DNA of 64,000 nucleotides from Olsenella sp. Lineage in GTDB: Bacteria > Actinomycetota > Coriobacteriia > Coriobacteriales > Atopobiaceae. The stretch's first letter is position 1; each line of letters begins with the position of its first letter. The position numbers and the translations under genes are program-made. Below are positions 36,515 through 44,807 of this stretch, piece after piece. The notes beneath the pieces are model-generated. The model saw only the letters and a program-made list of their open reading frames with translations, made no database searches and was not told the DNA's origin. The stretch lies in the NCBI GenBank assembly GCA_022648325.1, contig JALCMG010000007.1, forward strand, positions 62,001-126,000. The letters run 5' to 3'.

Positions 36515-37987
36515 CTAATTCTGGTTGACGGCCTCCTCGGCCTTGGCGTCCTCCTCGGCGATGAGCTTTGCCTTAAGGGAGACCTTCTCGTTGGACATCT
36601 TGTCCGCGTAAATCTTCTTGCCGGTGGGGTGCTCCTCAAGCCACAGACGCTCGGCCTCGGGTGCCCACTTTTCGGCGTAGGGCGTGGTGCGGGCGCACAG
36701 GTGGTCGACGTCCTCCGGCGAGATGTACTCCGTGGACTTTGCGTCGGCGGCATGCACGATCTTGGGAAGCATCTCGGGGTTCTCGAGCATGGGGCAAGGA
36801 CGAAGCATGTTGTCGTTCCAGGGGTAGTTCTCGCGGTAGGCCTGGAAGACGGGCTGGTGCAGACAGTCGAGAAGGTCCTGATCCTTGATGTTGGCGTTGG
36901 AGTAGTGGATGAAGACGCACGGCTCGACGTCGCCCCTGGCGTTGATGTGGCAGAACACGCGGCCGCCGGCGATGCAACCGCCAACGTACTCGCCGTCGTT
37001 CTGGAAGTCCATTGCAAAGATGGGCTTGCCACCGGTGATGCCGCGCACCTCACGGATGCGGTGCAGCATGTACTCGCGCTGCTCGACGGTAGGCATGAGG
37101 TCGGCGCTTGCGCCCTCGCCCACGGGCATGTAGTGGAAGTACCAGGCCCAACGGGCACCCTTGTTGATGATGAGATCGAAGTACTCGTCAGACGTGACGG
37201 TCTCGGTGTTGGCACGGGTGTAGGCCGTGGAGGTACCAAAGAGCAGGCCGTTCTTGTGGAGAAGGTCCATGGCGCGCATGACTTCGTCATAGGAGCCCTC
37301 GCCGCGGCGAGCGTCGTTGGTGTCCTCGTAGCCCTCGAGCGAGATGGAGAACACGATGTTGCCCAGGCGCTTGACCTCGTCGCAGAACGGCTGGTCGATG
37401 AGGGAGGCGTTGGTGAAGATGTTGAAGAGGCAGTCGTTGTGCTCCTCGGCAAGGCGCAGGACGTCCTTCTTGCGGACCAGTGGCTCGCCACCGGTCATCA
37501 TGTACAGGTGGCAGCCAAGCTCGGAGCCCTGCGTCACGATCTTGTCGCACTCCTCGTACGTGAGGTTCTGCCACTTCTCATAGTCTGCCGACCAGCAGCC
37601 AATGCAGTGCTTGTTGCAGGCGCTCGTGGGGTCGAAGATGATGATCCAGGGCACGTTGCACTGGTACTTGTCAGCGTTGGCCGTGGTGTTGCGCAGACCG
37701 CGGAAGGCAGCCTCGTAGCCGCCGTTGAGCACGACGGTCTTGAGCACGTGGGGATCGGTCTCGTCGATGACGCTCCAGAGGAACTGCTCCCACTTGGAGC
37801 CGGGATAGAGACCGGCCTTCAGGCCGCGCGTGACACCGGGGGCGGTATCCTTAAGCAGGTTACCAGCCATGTTGATGAGCTTGTCGAGGTTCTTCTCGCG
37901 GCCGTCACCCGAAGCCGCCTTGATAATCTGGTCGAGCGCGACGCTGAACGCCTTGCGCTCTGCCGCGTGAGCAATCTTGGACTGCAT
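36515..37987 (-). CDS. Radical SAM protein with SPASM-like C-terminal Cys region
   Basis: 490 residues from ATG 37987 (AAAGGGG upstream). The [4Fe-4S] radical SAM motif is CNKHCIGC (Cys124, Cys128, Cys131), followed by the GGEP-type MMTGGEPLVRKKD and SISLEGYEDTND. A second Cys cluster (GGCIAGGRVFCHINARGDVE, then PCVFIHYSN) suggests a SPASM or twitch domain holding an auxiliary cluster. The N-terminal 110 residues form a helical domain rich in Lys and Ala. Product and substrate are unknown; large homologues are common in gut anaerobes. A good promoter lies upstream and it is divergent from the rRNA methyltransferase. Confidence 0.87.
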   Translation of the reverse strand: MQSKIAHAAERKAFSVALDQIIKAASGDGREKNLDKLINMAGNLLKDTAPGVTRGLKAGLYPGSKWEQFLWSVIDETDPHVLKTVVLNGGYEAAFRGLRNTTANADKYQCNVPWIIIFDPTSACNKHCIGCWSADYEKWQNLTYEECDKIVTQGSELGCHLYMMTGGEPLVRKKDVLRLAEEHNDCLFNIFTNASLIDQPFCDEVKRLGNIVFSISLEGYEDTNDARRGEGSYDEVMRAMDLLHKNGLLFGTSTAYTRANTETVTSDEYFDLIINKGARWAWYFHYMPVGEGASADLMPTVEQREYMLHRIREVRGITGGKPIFAMDFQNDGEYVGGCIAGGRVFCHINARGDVEPCVFIHYSNANIKDQDLLDCLHQPVFQAYRENYPWNDNMLRPCPMLENPEMLPKIVHAADAKSTEYISPEDVDHLCARTTPYAEKWAPEAERLWLEEHPTGKKIYADKMSNEKVSLKAKLIAEEDAKAEEAVNQN

Positions 37988-38054
37988 TACGTGTTCCCCT
38001 TTGCTATTGCGCCTTCCTGCACGCAGTTTTTGACCTGCGTTTAAATCTGAGAGA

Positions 38055-38083
38055 ACTATACGCCGGGTTGTGGGAACATACAA
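38055..38083 (-). promoter_or_regulatory. Sigma-70-type promoter of the radical SAM gene
   Basis: On the minus strand TTGTAT (38078-38083) and TATAGT (38055-38060) are separated by exactly 17 nt, about 68 nt before the start codon. Confidence 0.65.
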
Positions 38084-38199
38084 GGATATTTTGGCCCCTG
38101 CGCTGGGACTACGCAGTTGATGGGACGCGCGCGGCGGCGTGCGCCAGTGCGTGTATGCTGGGGTGTACAAATAACAAAGTACCTGTTGACTGGAGTTTC

Positions 38200-39381
38200 A
38201 TGGGATACCGCACCTACACCTGTCCAATCGCAAAGTCCTGCGGAGGCTGCGAGTGGCTTGCGGTGCCCTACCCCATCCAGCTCGAGCGCAAGCAGGCGCT
38301 GGTCGAAGAGGTCTTGGGACAGGCTGTTCGCAGAGACGGTGCCACGCTGGAGAAGATCTGCGGGATGGACGAGCCGCGCGGCTATCGCCACAAGGCTGCG
38401 ACTCCCTTTGCTCCCGGCTCACATGGGCGCGTGCGGTGCGGATTTTATGCCGCCGGGTCTCACCGCATTGTGCCCTGCTCGTCATGCCTTGTAGAAGCGC
38501 CTGGTGCACGAGACGTGCTCAACGCCGTGGCACGGGCGGCAGAGCGCTGCAAAATCTCTGCCTACCAGGAGGATCGTGGAAGCGGCATACTGCGACACGC
38601 CGTAGTCCGAATGGGCTATGCCACCAGGGAATGCCTGCTCACAATTGTTACCAATGGGCCAAGGCTTCCTCGTGCCGAGAAGTTCTTGACGGATATCCTT
38701 CGCAACCAGCCGCAAGTCACGAGCGTCGTCCAAAACATAAACGAGCGACGGACCAACGCGATTCTCGGTCGCGCCTGCGTCACGCTGCATGGTCCTGGAG
38801 TCATGCACGACCAACTGCTTGGGTGCTCGTTCGAGATTGGGCCGACGAGCTTCTACCAGACCAACCCCGCGCAGACCGAGGTACTGTATCGCCTTGCCAT
38901 AGCCGGGGCAGACCTCGCGCCCGGAATGCGCCTGCTCGACGCATACTGCGGCACGGGAACCATTGGTCTCTGCGCCGCTCACGAGTGCAGAGACGTTGAG
39001 GTTGTGGGCGTCGAGCAGGTTGGCGGTGCCGTTGCGGCAGCACGGCGCAACGGCATCGCGAACGGGCTGGACAAGCGTTGCAGATTCGTGCGTGCGGACG
39101 CCACGGAATACCTCGTGGCCGCCGCGCGCAATGGGCGTGTCGAGCGTTTTGACGCGCTGATAATGGACCCGCCGAGGGCAGGCTCGACGCCCGAGTTCCT
39201 CTCGGCAGTGTGCGCGCTTGGACCTGAGCGCGTGTCGTACGTCTCGTGCAACGTGCTCACGCAGGCACGCGATGTCGAGCTGCTACGTGAGGGTGGCTAC
39301 CGGCTTGAGCGCGTGCAGCCGGTAGATATGTTTCCACACACGAAGCACGTGGAGTGCGTCGCGACGCTCGCGCGGCGGTAG
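38200..39381 (+). CDS. RNA m5U methyltransferase (RlmD/RlmC/TrmA-RumA family)
   Basis: 393 residues from ATG 38200 (MGYRTYTCPIAKSCGGCEW). The iron-sulphur cysteines are Cys8, Cys14, Cys17 and the later PCSSC. There is no N-terminal TRAM domain, so it is shorter than E. coli RlmD. The SAM-binding domain has LLDAYCGTGTIGLCA, and the catalytic pair is MDPPRAG plus SYVSCNVLTQARD (nucleophile Cys), ending with the HTKHVECV signature. It methylates C5 of a uridine in 23S rRNA or tRNA; the exact base cannot be told from sequence. The frame is open upstream of 38200 but without a ribosome site. Confidence 0.92.
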   Translation: MGYRTYTCPIAKSCGGCEWLAVPYPIQLERKQALVEEVLGQAVRRDGATLEKICGMDEPRGYRHKAATPFAPGSHGRVRCGFYAAGSHRIVPCSSCLVEAPGARDVLNAVARAAERCKISAYQEDRGSGILRHAVVRMGYATRECLLTIVTNGPRLPRAEKFLTDILRNQPQVTSVVQNINERRTNAILGRACVTLHGPGVMHDQLLGCSFEIGPTSFYQTNPAQTEVLYRLAIAGADLAPGMRLLDAYCGTGTIGLCAAHECRDVEVVGVEQVGGAVAAARRNGIANGLDKRCRFVRADATEYLVAAARNGRVERFDALIMDPPRAGSTPEFLSAVCALGPERVSYVSCNVLTQARDVELLREGGYRLERVQPVDMFPHTKHVECVATLARR

Positions 39382-39442
39382 TGGCGCGCGGCGGGGGCCG
39401 CTCGTGGCGGTGCAGCGGGGGCCACCGGGACAGCCAATGACC

Positions 39443-40534
39443 CTACATCAGGCGAAGCTCGCACTCCCCGATGCGCTCTCGTTCGGTCGCTCGACGTTCC
39501 AGCGCCACCAGCTCTCGCGCGTAAGACTCGGCGTCGTCCCACGGCAAGAGCGACCAAACGCGCAGCTGACGGCGCTGTCTCAGCACCCTGGACGCGATAG
39601 CCGCTCTCGCCTGCGATACGTCACGCCCGTCTCGCTGCTCGAGGAGATCGCAGACAACAGACATGAGCGCGTCGGCCGCACCGGGCGAAAACAGATCCTC
39701 GCTAGTAACGGGAAGCACCAAAAGGCCCTCGGCCGCAAGCTCAGTAAGGCCATCAAGGTCGAGGAGCCCGTGTCCGTCATAGTTGATGCCCACGGTTGAT
39801 CCAGAGACCAGAATGTCGGGAACTCGCGTCGCTGGCGCCCGCGAGCCAGCTTCCTGCGTTCGCGCGGAAATGCGCTGGTTGAGCACGAGCGGCCCCAGTC
39901 CGTACCCACAATCCGTCACAGGCAGGGACATCAAGGCCGCAACCACCGCCTCCATGGGGGACCACGCGTTGTCTGCAATCGAAGAGAGCGCTGCCCGAGC
40001 GCGCGGAACGCTGAGCTTGCCACCGTATGCCTTAAGGTAAGCGGCAATTCTCGCCACAGAGGTCACTGGCTCGACGTCAAGCGTGACATCGCCAACGCGG
40101 GGATTAACGGGGTCTCGCGAGAACGTGCCACAGAGCTCGTAGCCAAGGAGCGCCAGCGCCGCAGGGTCCATGACCTTGGACATCTCAATAAACAGCAGCT
40201 CAGGCGAGGAGAACAGCAATCCAGCGCCCGTATCGACAAACGAGCCCTGGGGCAGCTCGCGGGTGTAGCAGGTACTGCGCGCATAGGGACTCCGAATGCG
40301 GGTGGCGGCTGTGGGAACGGCAACATGCGTAGGGTGCTGCTTTGACGCAGGCGCAACACCAAACGCTGAGAGGTCAAGACGGCCGCGCGTCCACTTTGCA
40401 CCTTCGTCCAGGGCGGGCGCTGTGAGGTTACGACGAGCAAGGGTTCCAGGGCAAGCGTCGCAGACGGGGCACTTTCCCGAGCGGATTGCCCGCAGAACGG
40501 CGAGGGCAGAGGAGCCGTTGACCGTGAGTTGCAT
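39443..40534 (-). CDS. Nuclease-fold (AbiEi/DUF559-like) protein with Asn at the catalytic Glu position
   Basis: 363 residues from ATG 40534, with AAGGAAG upstream. N-terminal zinc-like pair CPVCDAC (22-28). The middle has LPQGSFVDTGAGLLFSSPEL and EMSKVMDPAALALLGYELCG, which aligns with the decayed gene at 32866-33850 (VCRPAAVIAQLG, ACEFMGAYG). The C-terminal restriction-like core reads VPDILV (Asp240) then GINYDGHG: Asn251 stands where relatives have the catalytic Glu before YD/LD (Asp253). Loss of this residue predicts a dead or altered nuclease. It stands alone on the minus strand, followed by no clear terminator. Family assignment is by motif resemblance only. Confidence 0.65.
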   Translation of the reverse strand: MQLTVNGSSALAVLRAIRSGKCPVCDACPGTLARRNLTAPALDEGAKWTRGRLDLSAFGVAPASKQHPTHVAVPTAATRIRSPYARSTCYTRELPQGSFVDTGAGLLFSSPELLFIEMSKVMDPAALALLGYELCGTFSRDPVNPRVGDVTLDVEPVTSVARIAAYLKAYGGKLSVPRARAALSSIADNAWSPMEAVVAALMSLPVTDCGYGLGPLVLNQRISARTQEAGSRAPATRVPDILVSGSTVGINYDGHGLLDLDGLTELAAEGLLVLPVTSEDLFSPGAADALMSVVCDLLEQRDGRDVSQARAAIASRVLRQRRQLRVWSLLPWDDAESYARELVALERRATERERIGECELRLM

Positions 40535-40639
40535 AGGGGCTTCCTTCGGATTTGGGGCAAGAATGTGCGCAATCTGGTAGTGTGCGAGAATAACCAACTG
40601 GTATTTTCAGGCAACTTAATGTTTAATTGTACATATTAA
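40535..40639. other. Promoter region of the nuclease-fold gene
   Basis: AT-rich compared with flanks (40590-40650) with ACCAACTGGT palindrome near 40595. No gene is seen. Confidence 0.3.
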
Positions 40640-41036
40640 AATTTTGCAGGTCGAGAAGACCGCCAAACGGGGCAAGCGGCCAGGTGCAGGCGCGTCGGCG
40701 ATAGACTCAAGCACAAAGCCAAACACGGAGGGCACCTCGACCTTGCCACCGGAGGTTACCTTGTTCGCCGTAGGCAGGGCAACGGTAACTGGGCCGGCCT
40801 TGTAGATGCTGCGAGCACGGGAGCCCCAGCCAAGCCCTCGTCGTTAACCGAGTCGGAGACGCTCGGCTTACCAGCGCCATTGTCGGTCACCGTGACAAAA
40901 ACGGCGCGTTTAACCTGGTCACACTCTACTCCTGCCCCGTCGTTTCCAACCTCAGAGATGGTGAACCAGAAGGTCTTGGAGGTCTCACCAGCAAGGCCAC
41001 CCAGATGGAGCAAGCCCGTATATTTGCAATGCAGAA
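40640..41036 (-). pseudogene. Relic of a Spy0128-type pilin isopeptide-linkage domain
   Basis: One minus-strand frame reads LAGETSKTFWFTISEVGNDG and VFVTVTDNGAGKPSVSDSV, the repeating pattern of FctA/T-type pilin domains (TFTFTISEV, VTVTVTDNGDG). Another frame downstream reads IYKAGPVTVALPTANKVTSG and PSVFGFVLESIADAPA, a continuation of the same kind of protein. At least one frameshift and missing ends show it is not functional. It is a trace of a lost surface pilin; no sortase C or LPxTG gene is adjacent. Confidence 0.72.
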
Positions 41037-41221
41037 TTTAGTGGATTTGGTACGGACCGAGGTTCTCGTACTTTATGAGACGCGACTATTTACCGCATTA
41101 ATTGAATGGTCATGGGCCGACATCATCTGACTCCTTACAGCCCGCACGCAAAGCCTTAGACGAGCATCGCCGCGCGCGACAGGGGCGCCCCTCGCGCCTC
41201 ACGCAACCCCTCATGCCACTC

Positions 41222-41310
41222 AAAAGTGAGCGCGAAAACAATGCGAGCTCAGTCATAACGTCGTTTTCCCAGAGAACTGGCTATGCCCGGCCGTTTTCGT
41301 GTTCACTTTT
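41222..41310. repeat. 89-nt palindromic element, copy 2
   Basis: Arms AAAAGTGAGCGCGAAAAC (41222-41239) and GTTTTCGTGTTCACTTTT (41293-41310) match at 16 of 18 as an inverted repeat. The right arm is identical to that of copy 1 at 5429-5517, total length is identical, and CTATGCC.GG.C before the right arm is shared, while the rest of the centre has diverged. GGCC-rich low-complexity sequence follows to 41455. Confidence 0.75.
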
Positions 41311-41456
41311 CGGGCCGGGCTCAGCCGGACTTGACCAAGCTTGGCCGGGGGTGGCCAGACTCGGCCGGCAGGTGGCCAGAGGGGCTAAGCTCGGCCAGGG
41401 CCGGCCGGGAGCGCCAGGGCCAAACCAGACTCGGCCAAGGGTCTCGCCAAACAAAT

Positions 41457-41484
41457 AGCCCCTCCGGCAAAGACCGAAGGGGCT
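41457..41484 (-). terminator. Terminator of the purine operon
   Basis: On the minus strand AGCCCCTTCGG and CCGGAGGGGCT form an 11-bp stem with one mismatch, followed by a short T-rich stretch, 27 nt after the purN stop. Confidence 0.75.
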
Positions 41485-41510
41485 ACAGCACCAGGCAGCG
41501 AGCGCAGTCG

Positions 41511-42125
41511 CTACGCCTGGTCAGTCACCACGTGACCATCCTCGCGCACGTGCACGCGCCCCTCTGCCAGGAGCTGCGCCACATGCGGGTAGAGCTGGTG
41601 CTCGACCTCGTGGATGCGGGCCTCGAGCTGGTCAACGGTCCAGCCCTCCTCCACCGCCACGGGTCGCTGGGCGATGATTGGCCCACGGTCGTAGTCGCTG
41701 TTGGCGAAGTGGACCGTCACGCCCGTGACCTTGACGCCGTAGTCGAAGGCGTCCTGGATGGCGTGAGCCCCCTTGAAGCTGGGCAGCAGCGCCGGATGGA
41801 TGTTCACAACGCGGTTGGGGAAGCTGGCCAGGATGGGGTCGTGCACCATGCGCATGTAGCCGGCCATGAGCACGTAGTCCACGCCAGCACGGCGCAGCTC
41901 TGTGGCAATGACCTCGTCGGCAACCATCGGGTCCGCGTAGATCTCCTTCGAGAGCGTGAGCGTCTGGATGCCCGCCGCCTCGGCGCGCTTGAGCCCATAC
42001 GCGCTCGGCCGCGAGCTCACCACCAGCTCGATTGTGGCGTCAAGCTTCCCTGCGGCAATGGCATCGATAAGCGCCTGCAGGTTGGTGCCCGAGCCACTTA
42101 TCAGCACTCCCAGCTTGATGCTCAT
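41511..42125 (-). CDS. purN: Phosphoribosylglycinamide formyltransferase PurN
   Basis: 204 residues. Transfers formyl from 10-formyl-THF to GAR, the third step of IMP synthesis. Markers: GVLISGSGTNLQALID at the N-terminus, YMRMVHDPILASFPNRVVNI with the catalytic Asn, then HPALLPSFKGAHAIQDAF (catalytic His) and VTVHFANSDYDRGPII (catalytic Asp). The ATG at 42125 overlaps the purM TGA (ATGA). Last gene of the purE-yqeY-srtB-purF-purM-purN run; a terminator follows. Confidence 0.97.
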   Translation of the reverse strand: MSIKLGVLISGSGTNLQALIDAIAAGKLDATIELVVSSRPSAYGLKRAEAAGIQTLTLSKEIYADPMVADEVIATELRRAGVDYVLMAGYMRMVHDPILASFPNRVVNIHPALLPSFKGAHAIQDAFDYGVKVTGVTVHFANSDYDRGPIIAQRPVAVEEGWTVDQLEARIHEVEHQLYPHVAQLLAEGRVHVREDGHVVTDQA

Positions 42126-43192
42126 CGATAGGTCACCTTGCCCTCGCCAGCAACGCACTCGCCCAACACAAACGGCGAGAACCCCTGGGCAACAAGCCCC
42201 TCGCAGACCTCGTCCACGTCGTCGCGACCGCAGATGACGCTCATGCCCACGCCCATGTTGAAGGTCTTGTACGCCTCGTCGGGCGTGAGGCCAGCGGCAC
42301 GCACCATGTACGTGATGACCGGCGGCACGTCCCACGCGGGGCCGTCCTCGCCGCCGCGGTCGACCACCGCGTCAACGTTGGACGGCAGCGCGCGGTTGAG
42401 GTTCTCGGTGATGCCGCCGCCGGTGATGTGGGCCATAGCATGGATGGGCACGCCGGCCTTGAGCGCGCGCACAAGGCCGCCAGCATAGATGGTGGTGGGG
42501 CGCATGACGGCGTCGGCCAGGCTCTCGCCGCCCAGCTCGGGGAGCGGCTGCTCGAGCTCCTCGACCGTCTTGCCCTCGATGGCCACCTTGCGCACAAGCG
42601 AGTAGCCGTTGGAGTGAATGCCGGAGCTGGGAAGACCCAGGATAACGTCGCCCTCGTGCACCAGGCGCGGGCCGATCATCTTGGGCCGGTCGACCACGCC
42701 CACCACAAAGCCGGCCAGGTCGTAGTCGTTGGGATTCATGACGCCGGGGTGCTCGGCCATCTCGCCGCCGACAAGCGCGCAGCCGGACTTGCGGCAGCCC
42801 TCGGCAATGCCGCCCACGATCTTGGCCACGCGCTCGGCGCGAAGCTTGCCAATGGCGACGTAGTCCAGGAAGAACAGCGGCTCGGCGCCAATGGGCACCA
42901 CGTCGTCCACGCACATGGCAACGAGGTCCTCGCCCACGGTCTCGTGACGGTCGAGCAGCTGCGCGATGGCGAGTTTGGTGCCAACGCCATCCGTACCCGA
43001 GACCAGCACAGGGTCCTCCATGTCCTTGTACGGGGCCATCGAGAAGCACGAGCCAAACCCACCCAAGCCACCAATGACCTCGGGACGGTTGGTCGAGGCA
43101 ACGGCCGCCTTGATCGCGTCAACGGCGCGGGCGCCCTCGTCCACGTCAACGCCGGCGTCTGCATACGAGACGTGCTGGGGCTTATCTGCCAT
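42122..43192 (-). CDS. purM: Phosphoribosylformylglycinamidine cyclo-ligase PurM (AIR synthetase)
   Basis: 356 residues. Closes FGAM to AIR with ATP. Markers: YADAGVDVDEGARAVDAIK, GGFGSCFSM, VSGTDGVGTKLAIAQLLDRH, the MCVDDVVPIGAEPLFFLDYV segment and ITGGGITENLNRALP. AGGAAGG precedes ATG 43192. Its start overlaps the end of purF by 11 nt and its stop overlaps purN, so the three are co-translated. Confidence 0.98.
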   Translation of the reverse strand: MADKPQHVSYADAGVDVDEGARAVDAIKAAVASTNRPEVIGGLGGFGSCFSMAPYKDMEDPVLVSGTDGVGTKLAIAQLLDRHETVGEDLVAMCVDDVVPIGAEPLFFLDYVAIGKLRAERVAKIVGGIAEGCRKSGCALVGGEMAEHPGVMNPNDYDLAGFVVGVVDRPKMIGPRLVHEGDVILGLPSSGIHSNGYSLVRKVAIEGKTVEELEQPLPELGGESLADAVMRPTTIYAGGLVRALKAGVPIHAMAHITGGGITENLNRALPSNVDAVVDRGGEDGPAWDVPPVITYMVRAAGLTPDEAYKTFNMGVGMSVICGRDDVDEVCEGLVAQGFSPFVLGECVAGEGKVTYR

Positions 43193-44807
43193 CTTGCGCT
43201 TCCTTCCTGGGTTGGGTTACATCTGGGTCTTCGTTGGTATTCTCGCCTGCTGACCTGCGCTTCTCGGCCTCATCGGCAACCTCGAGCCGCGCTGCGGAGT
43301 CCTGCTCAACCTCACGCGCAATCTGGTCGATGCTCATGTGAGACTCGAGAGGGGGCTGCATGAGGTTGTGCGGCTTGTAACCGGGCAGGAACTTCTCCTC
43401 GTAGAACGAGCGCGGAATGGCCACCGGATAGTCACCGGTAAAGCAGGCGGTGCAGTAGCCGCCGTGGGGCACGCAGTCGATGAGGCCCTGGGGCGAGAGA
43501 AAGCCCAGCGTGTCGGCACCGATAAACTCGCGCATCTCCTCAAGCGACATGTTGGCGGCAATGAGCTGGTCTTGATTGGCGGTGTCGATGCCGTAGAAGC
43601 ACGGCCAGGTGACCATGGGCGAGGCCGAGCGCATGTGGACCTCGGTGGCACCGGCGTCGCGGAGCATCTGCACGATCTGCTTGGAGGTGGTACCGCGCAC
43701 GATGGAGTCGTCCACCATCACGATGCGCTTGCCGCGCACAACGTCGGGCAGCGGGTTGAGCTTAAGACGCACGCCCATCTGGCGCAGCGCCTGCGTGGGC
43801 TGGATGAACGTACGCGCCACATAACGGTTCTTGATGAGGCCCGTACCGTAGGGAAGCCCCAGCTCGGCGGCATAGCCCTCGGCCGCAGGCGTACCGGAGT
43901 CCGGCACCGAGATAACGAGGTCGGCGTCGACGGGCGCCTCGTGGGCAAGGCGACGACCCATGTTGTGGCGCATGAGGTAGAACGAGCTGCCGCCCTTCAC
44001 CGAGTCTGGCCGTGAGAAGTACACGTGCTCAAAGATGCAGTCGGCACGGGGCTGGGGCGGCACGCCCTGCTCGGAGCGAAAGCCGTCGTCGGAGATGCGA
44101 ATGATCTCCCCCGGCGCGACCTCGCGCACGTAGGTGGCACCAACGATGTCCAAGGCGCAGGTCTCGGAGGCAACGACCCACTCGCCCTCGCCCAGCTTGC
44201 CCAAGACCAGCGGGCGAATGCCGTGCGGATCGCGGAATGCGTAGAGGGCGTTCTCGCGAGCGAGCACCATGGAGTAGCCACCCTCGAGCATGCGCATGGT
44301 GTGCGCGATACCCGTGCGCAGGCGATGTCCACGCTGCGTGAAGTAGCCTATGAGCTTGGCCGCGACCTCGCTGTCGGTGTTTGAGCGAAACGGGATGCCT
44401 ATCTCGATGAGCTCGCCGCGCAGGGCGTCAAAGTTCACGAGGGTACCATTGTGCGCCAGCGCGATGATCACGTCATTGATCATCGAGAGGTGCGGCTGGG
44501 CAGACTCCCATCCCTTGGCACCCGCGGTGCCGTAGCGGCAGTGGCCGATGGCAACCTTGCCGGGCATTGCGGCAAGGTCCGCTTCCGAGAAGACCTGTGT
44601 TACGAGGCCGAGGTCCTTGCGCACAAGGACCGTGCGCCCGTCTCCCACGGCAATGCCCGCCGACTCTTGGCCGCGGTGCTGCAGCGCGCGCAGCCCAAAG
44701 TAGGCCATGCGCGCCGGATCGCGGTTCGGTGCCCACACGCCAAATACGCCGCACTCGTCGTGCAGCTTGTCGTCACCGGCCTCTTGCGTCCATGACGCTT
44801 CCGTCAC
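43182..44807 (-). CDS. purF: Amidophosphoribosyltransferase PurF
   Basis: 541 residues from GTG 44807, which overlaps the sortase TGA (GTGA) and has GAGGTGG upstream. First committed step of purine synthesis. An 18-residue propeptide precedes the N-terminal nucleophile Cys19 (CGVFGVW). Glutaminase motifs include RALQHRGQESAGI and GHCRYGT; the PRPP site is IVMVDDSIVRGTTSKQIV. Cys in CFYGID and CVPHGGYCTACFTGDYPV fit the Bacillus-type [4Fe-4S] PurF. The last 45 residues are a charged extension. Co-translated with the sortase upstream, an unusual pairing. Confidence 0.97.
   Translation of the reverse strand: MTEASWTQEAGDDKLHDECGVFGVWAPNRDPARMAYFGLRALQHRGQESAGIAVGDGRTVLVRKDLGLVTQVFSEADLAAMPGKVAIGHCRYGTAGAKGWESAQPHLSMINDVIIALAHNGTLVNFDALRGELIEIGIPFRSNTDSEVAAKLIGYFTQRGHRLRTGIAHTMRMLEGGYSMVLARENALYAFRDPHGIRPLVLGKLGEGEWVVASETCALDIVGATYVREVAPGEIIRISDDGFRSEQGVPPQPRADCIFEHVYFSRPDSVKGGSSFYLMRHNMGRRLAHEAPVDADLVISVPDSGTPAAEGYAAELGLPYGTGLIKNRYVARTFIQPTQALRQMGVRLKLNPLPDVVRGKRIVMVDDSIVRGTTSKQIVQMLRDAGATEVHMRSASPMVTWPCFYGIDTANQDQLIAANMSLEEMREFIGADTLGFLSPQGLIDCVPHGGYCTACFTGDYPVAIPRSFYEEKFLPGYKPHNLMQPPLESHMSIDQIAREVEQDSAARLEVADEAEKRRSAGENTNEDPDVTQPRKEAQDGR

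Noticed and set aside
34202-38044. 1280-codon open frame on the plus strand
   Set aside because: It runs antisense over the EF-G-like and radical SAM genes. Its translation is composition-driven (His/Val/Leu/Gly-rich), has no motifs, and arises from GC-rich third positions of the real genes.
38068-38199. N-terminal extension of the RNA methyltransferase
   Set aside because: The frame is open but lies over the divergent promoter of the radical SAM gene and lacks a ribosome site; ATG 38200 starts directly at the conserved Cys cluster.
41340-41455. Possible coding or repeat array in the GGCC-rich stretch
   Set aside because: Low-complexity TCGGCC/GGCCAG repeats without period or frame; left undescribed beyond composition.
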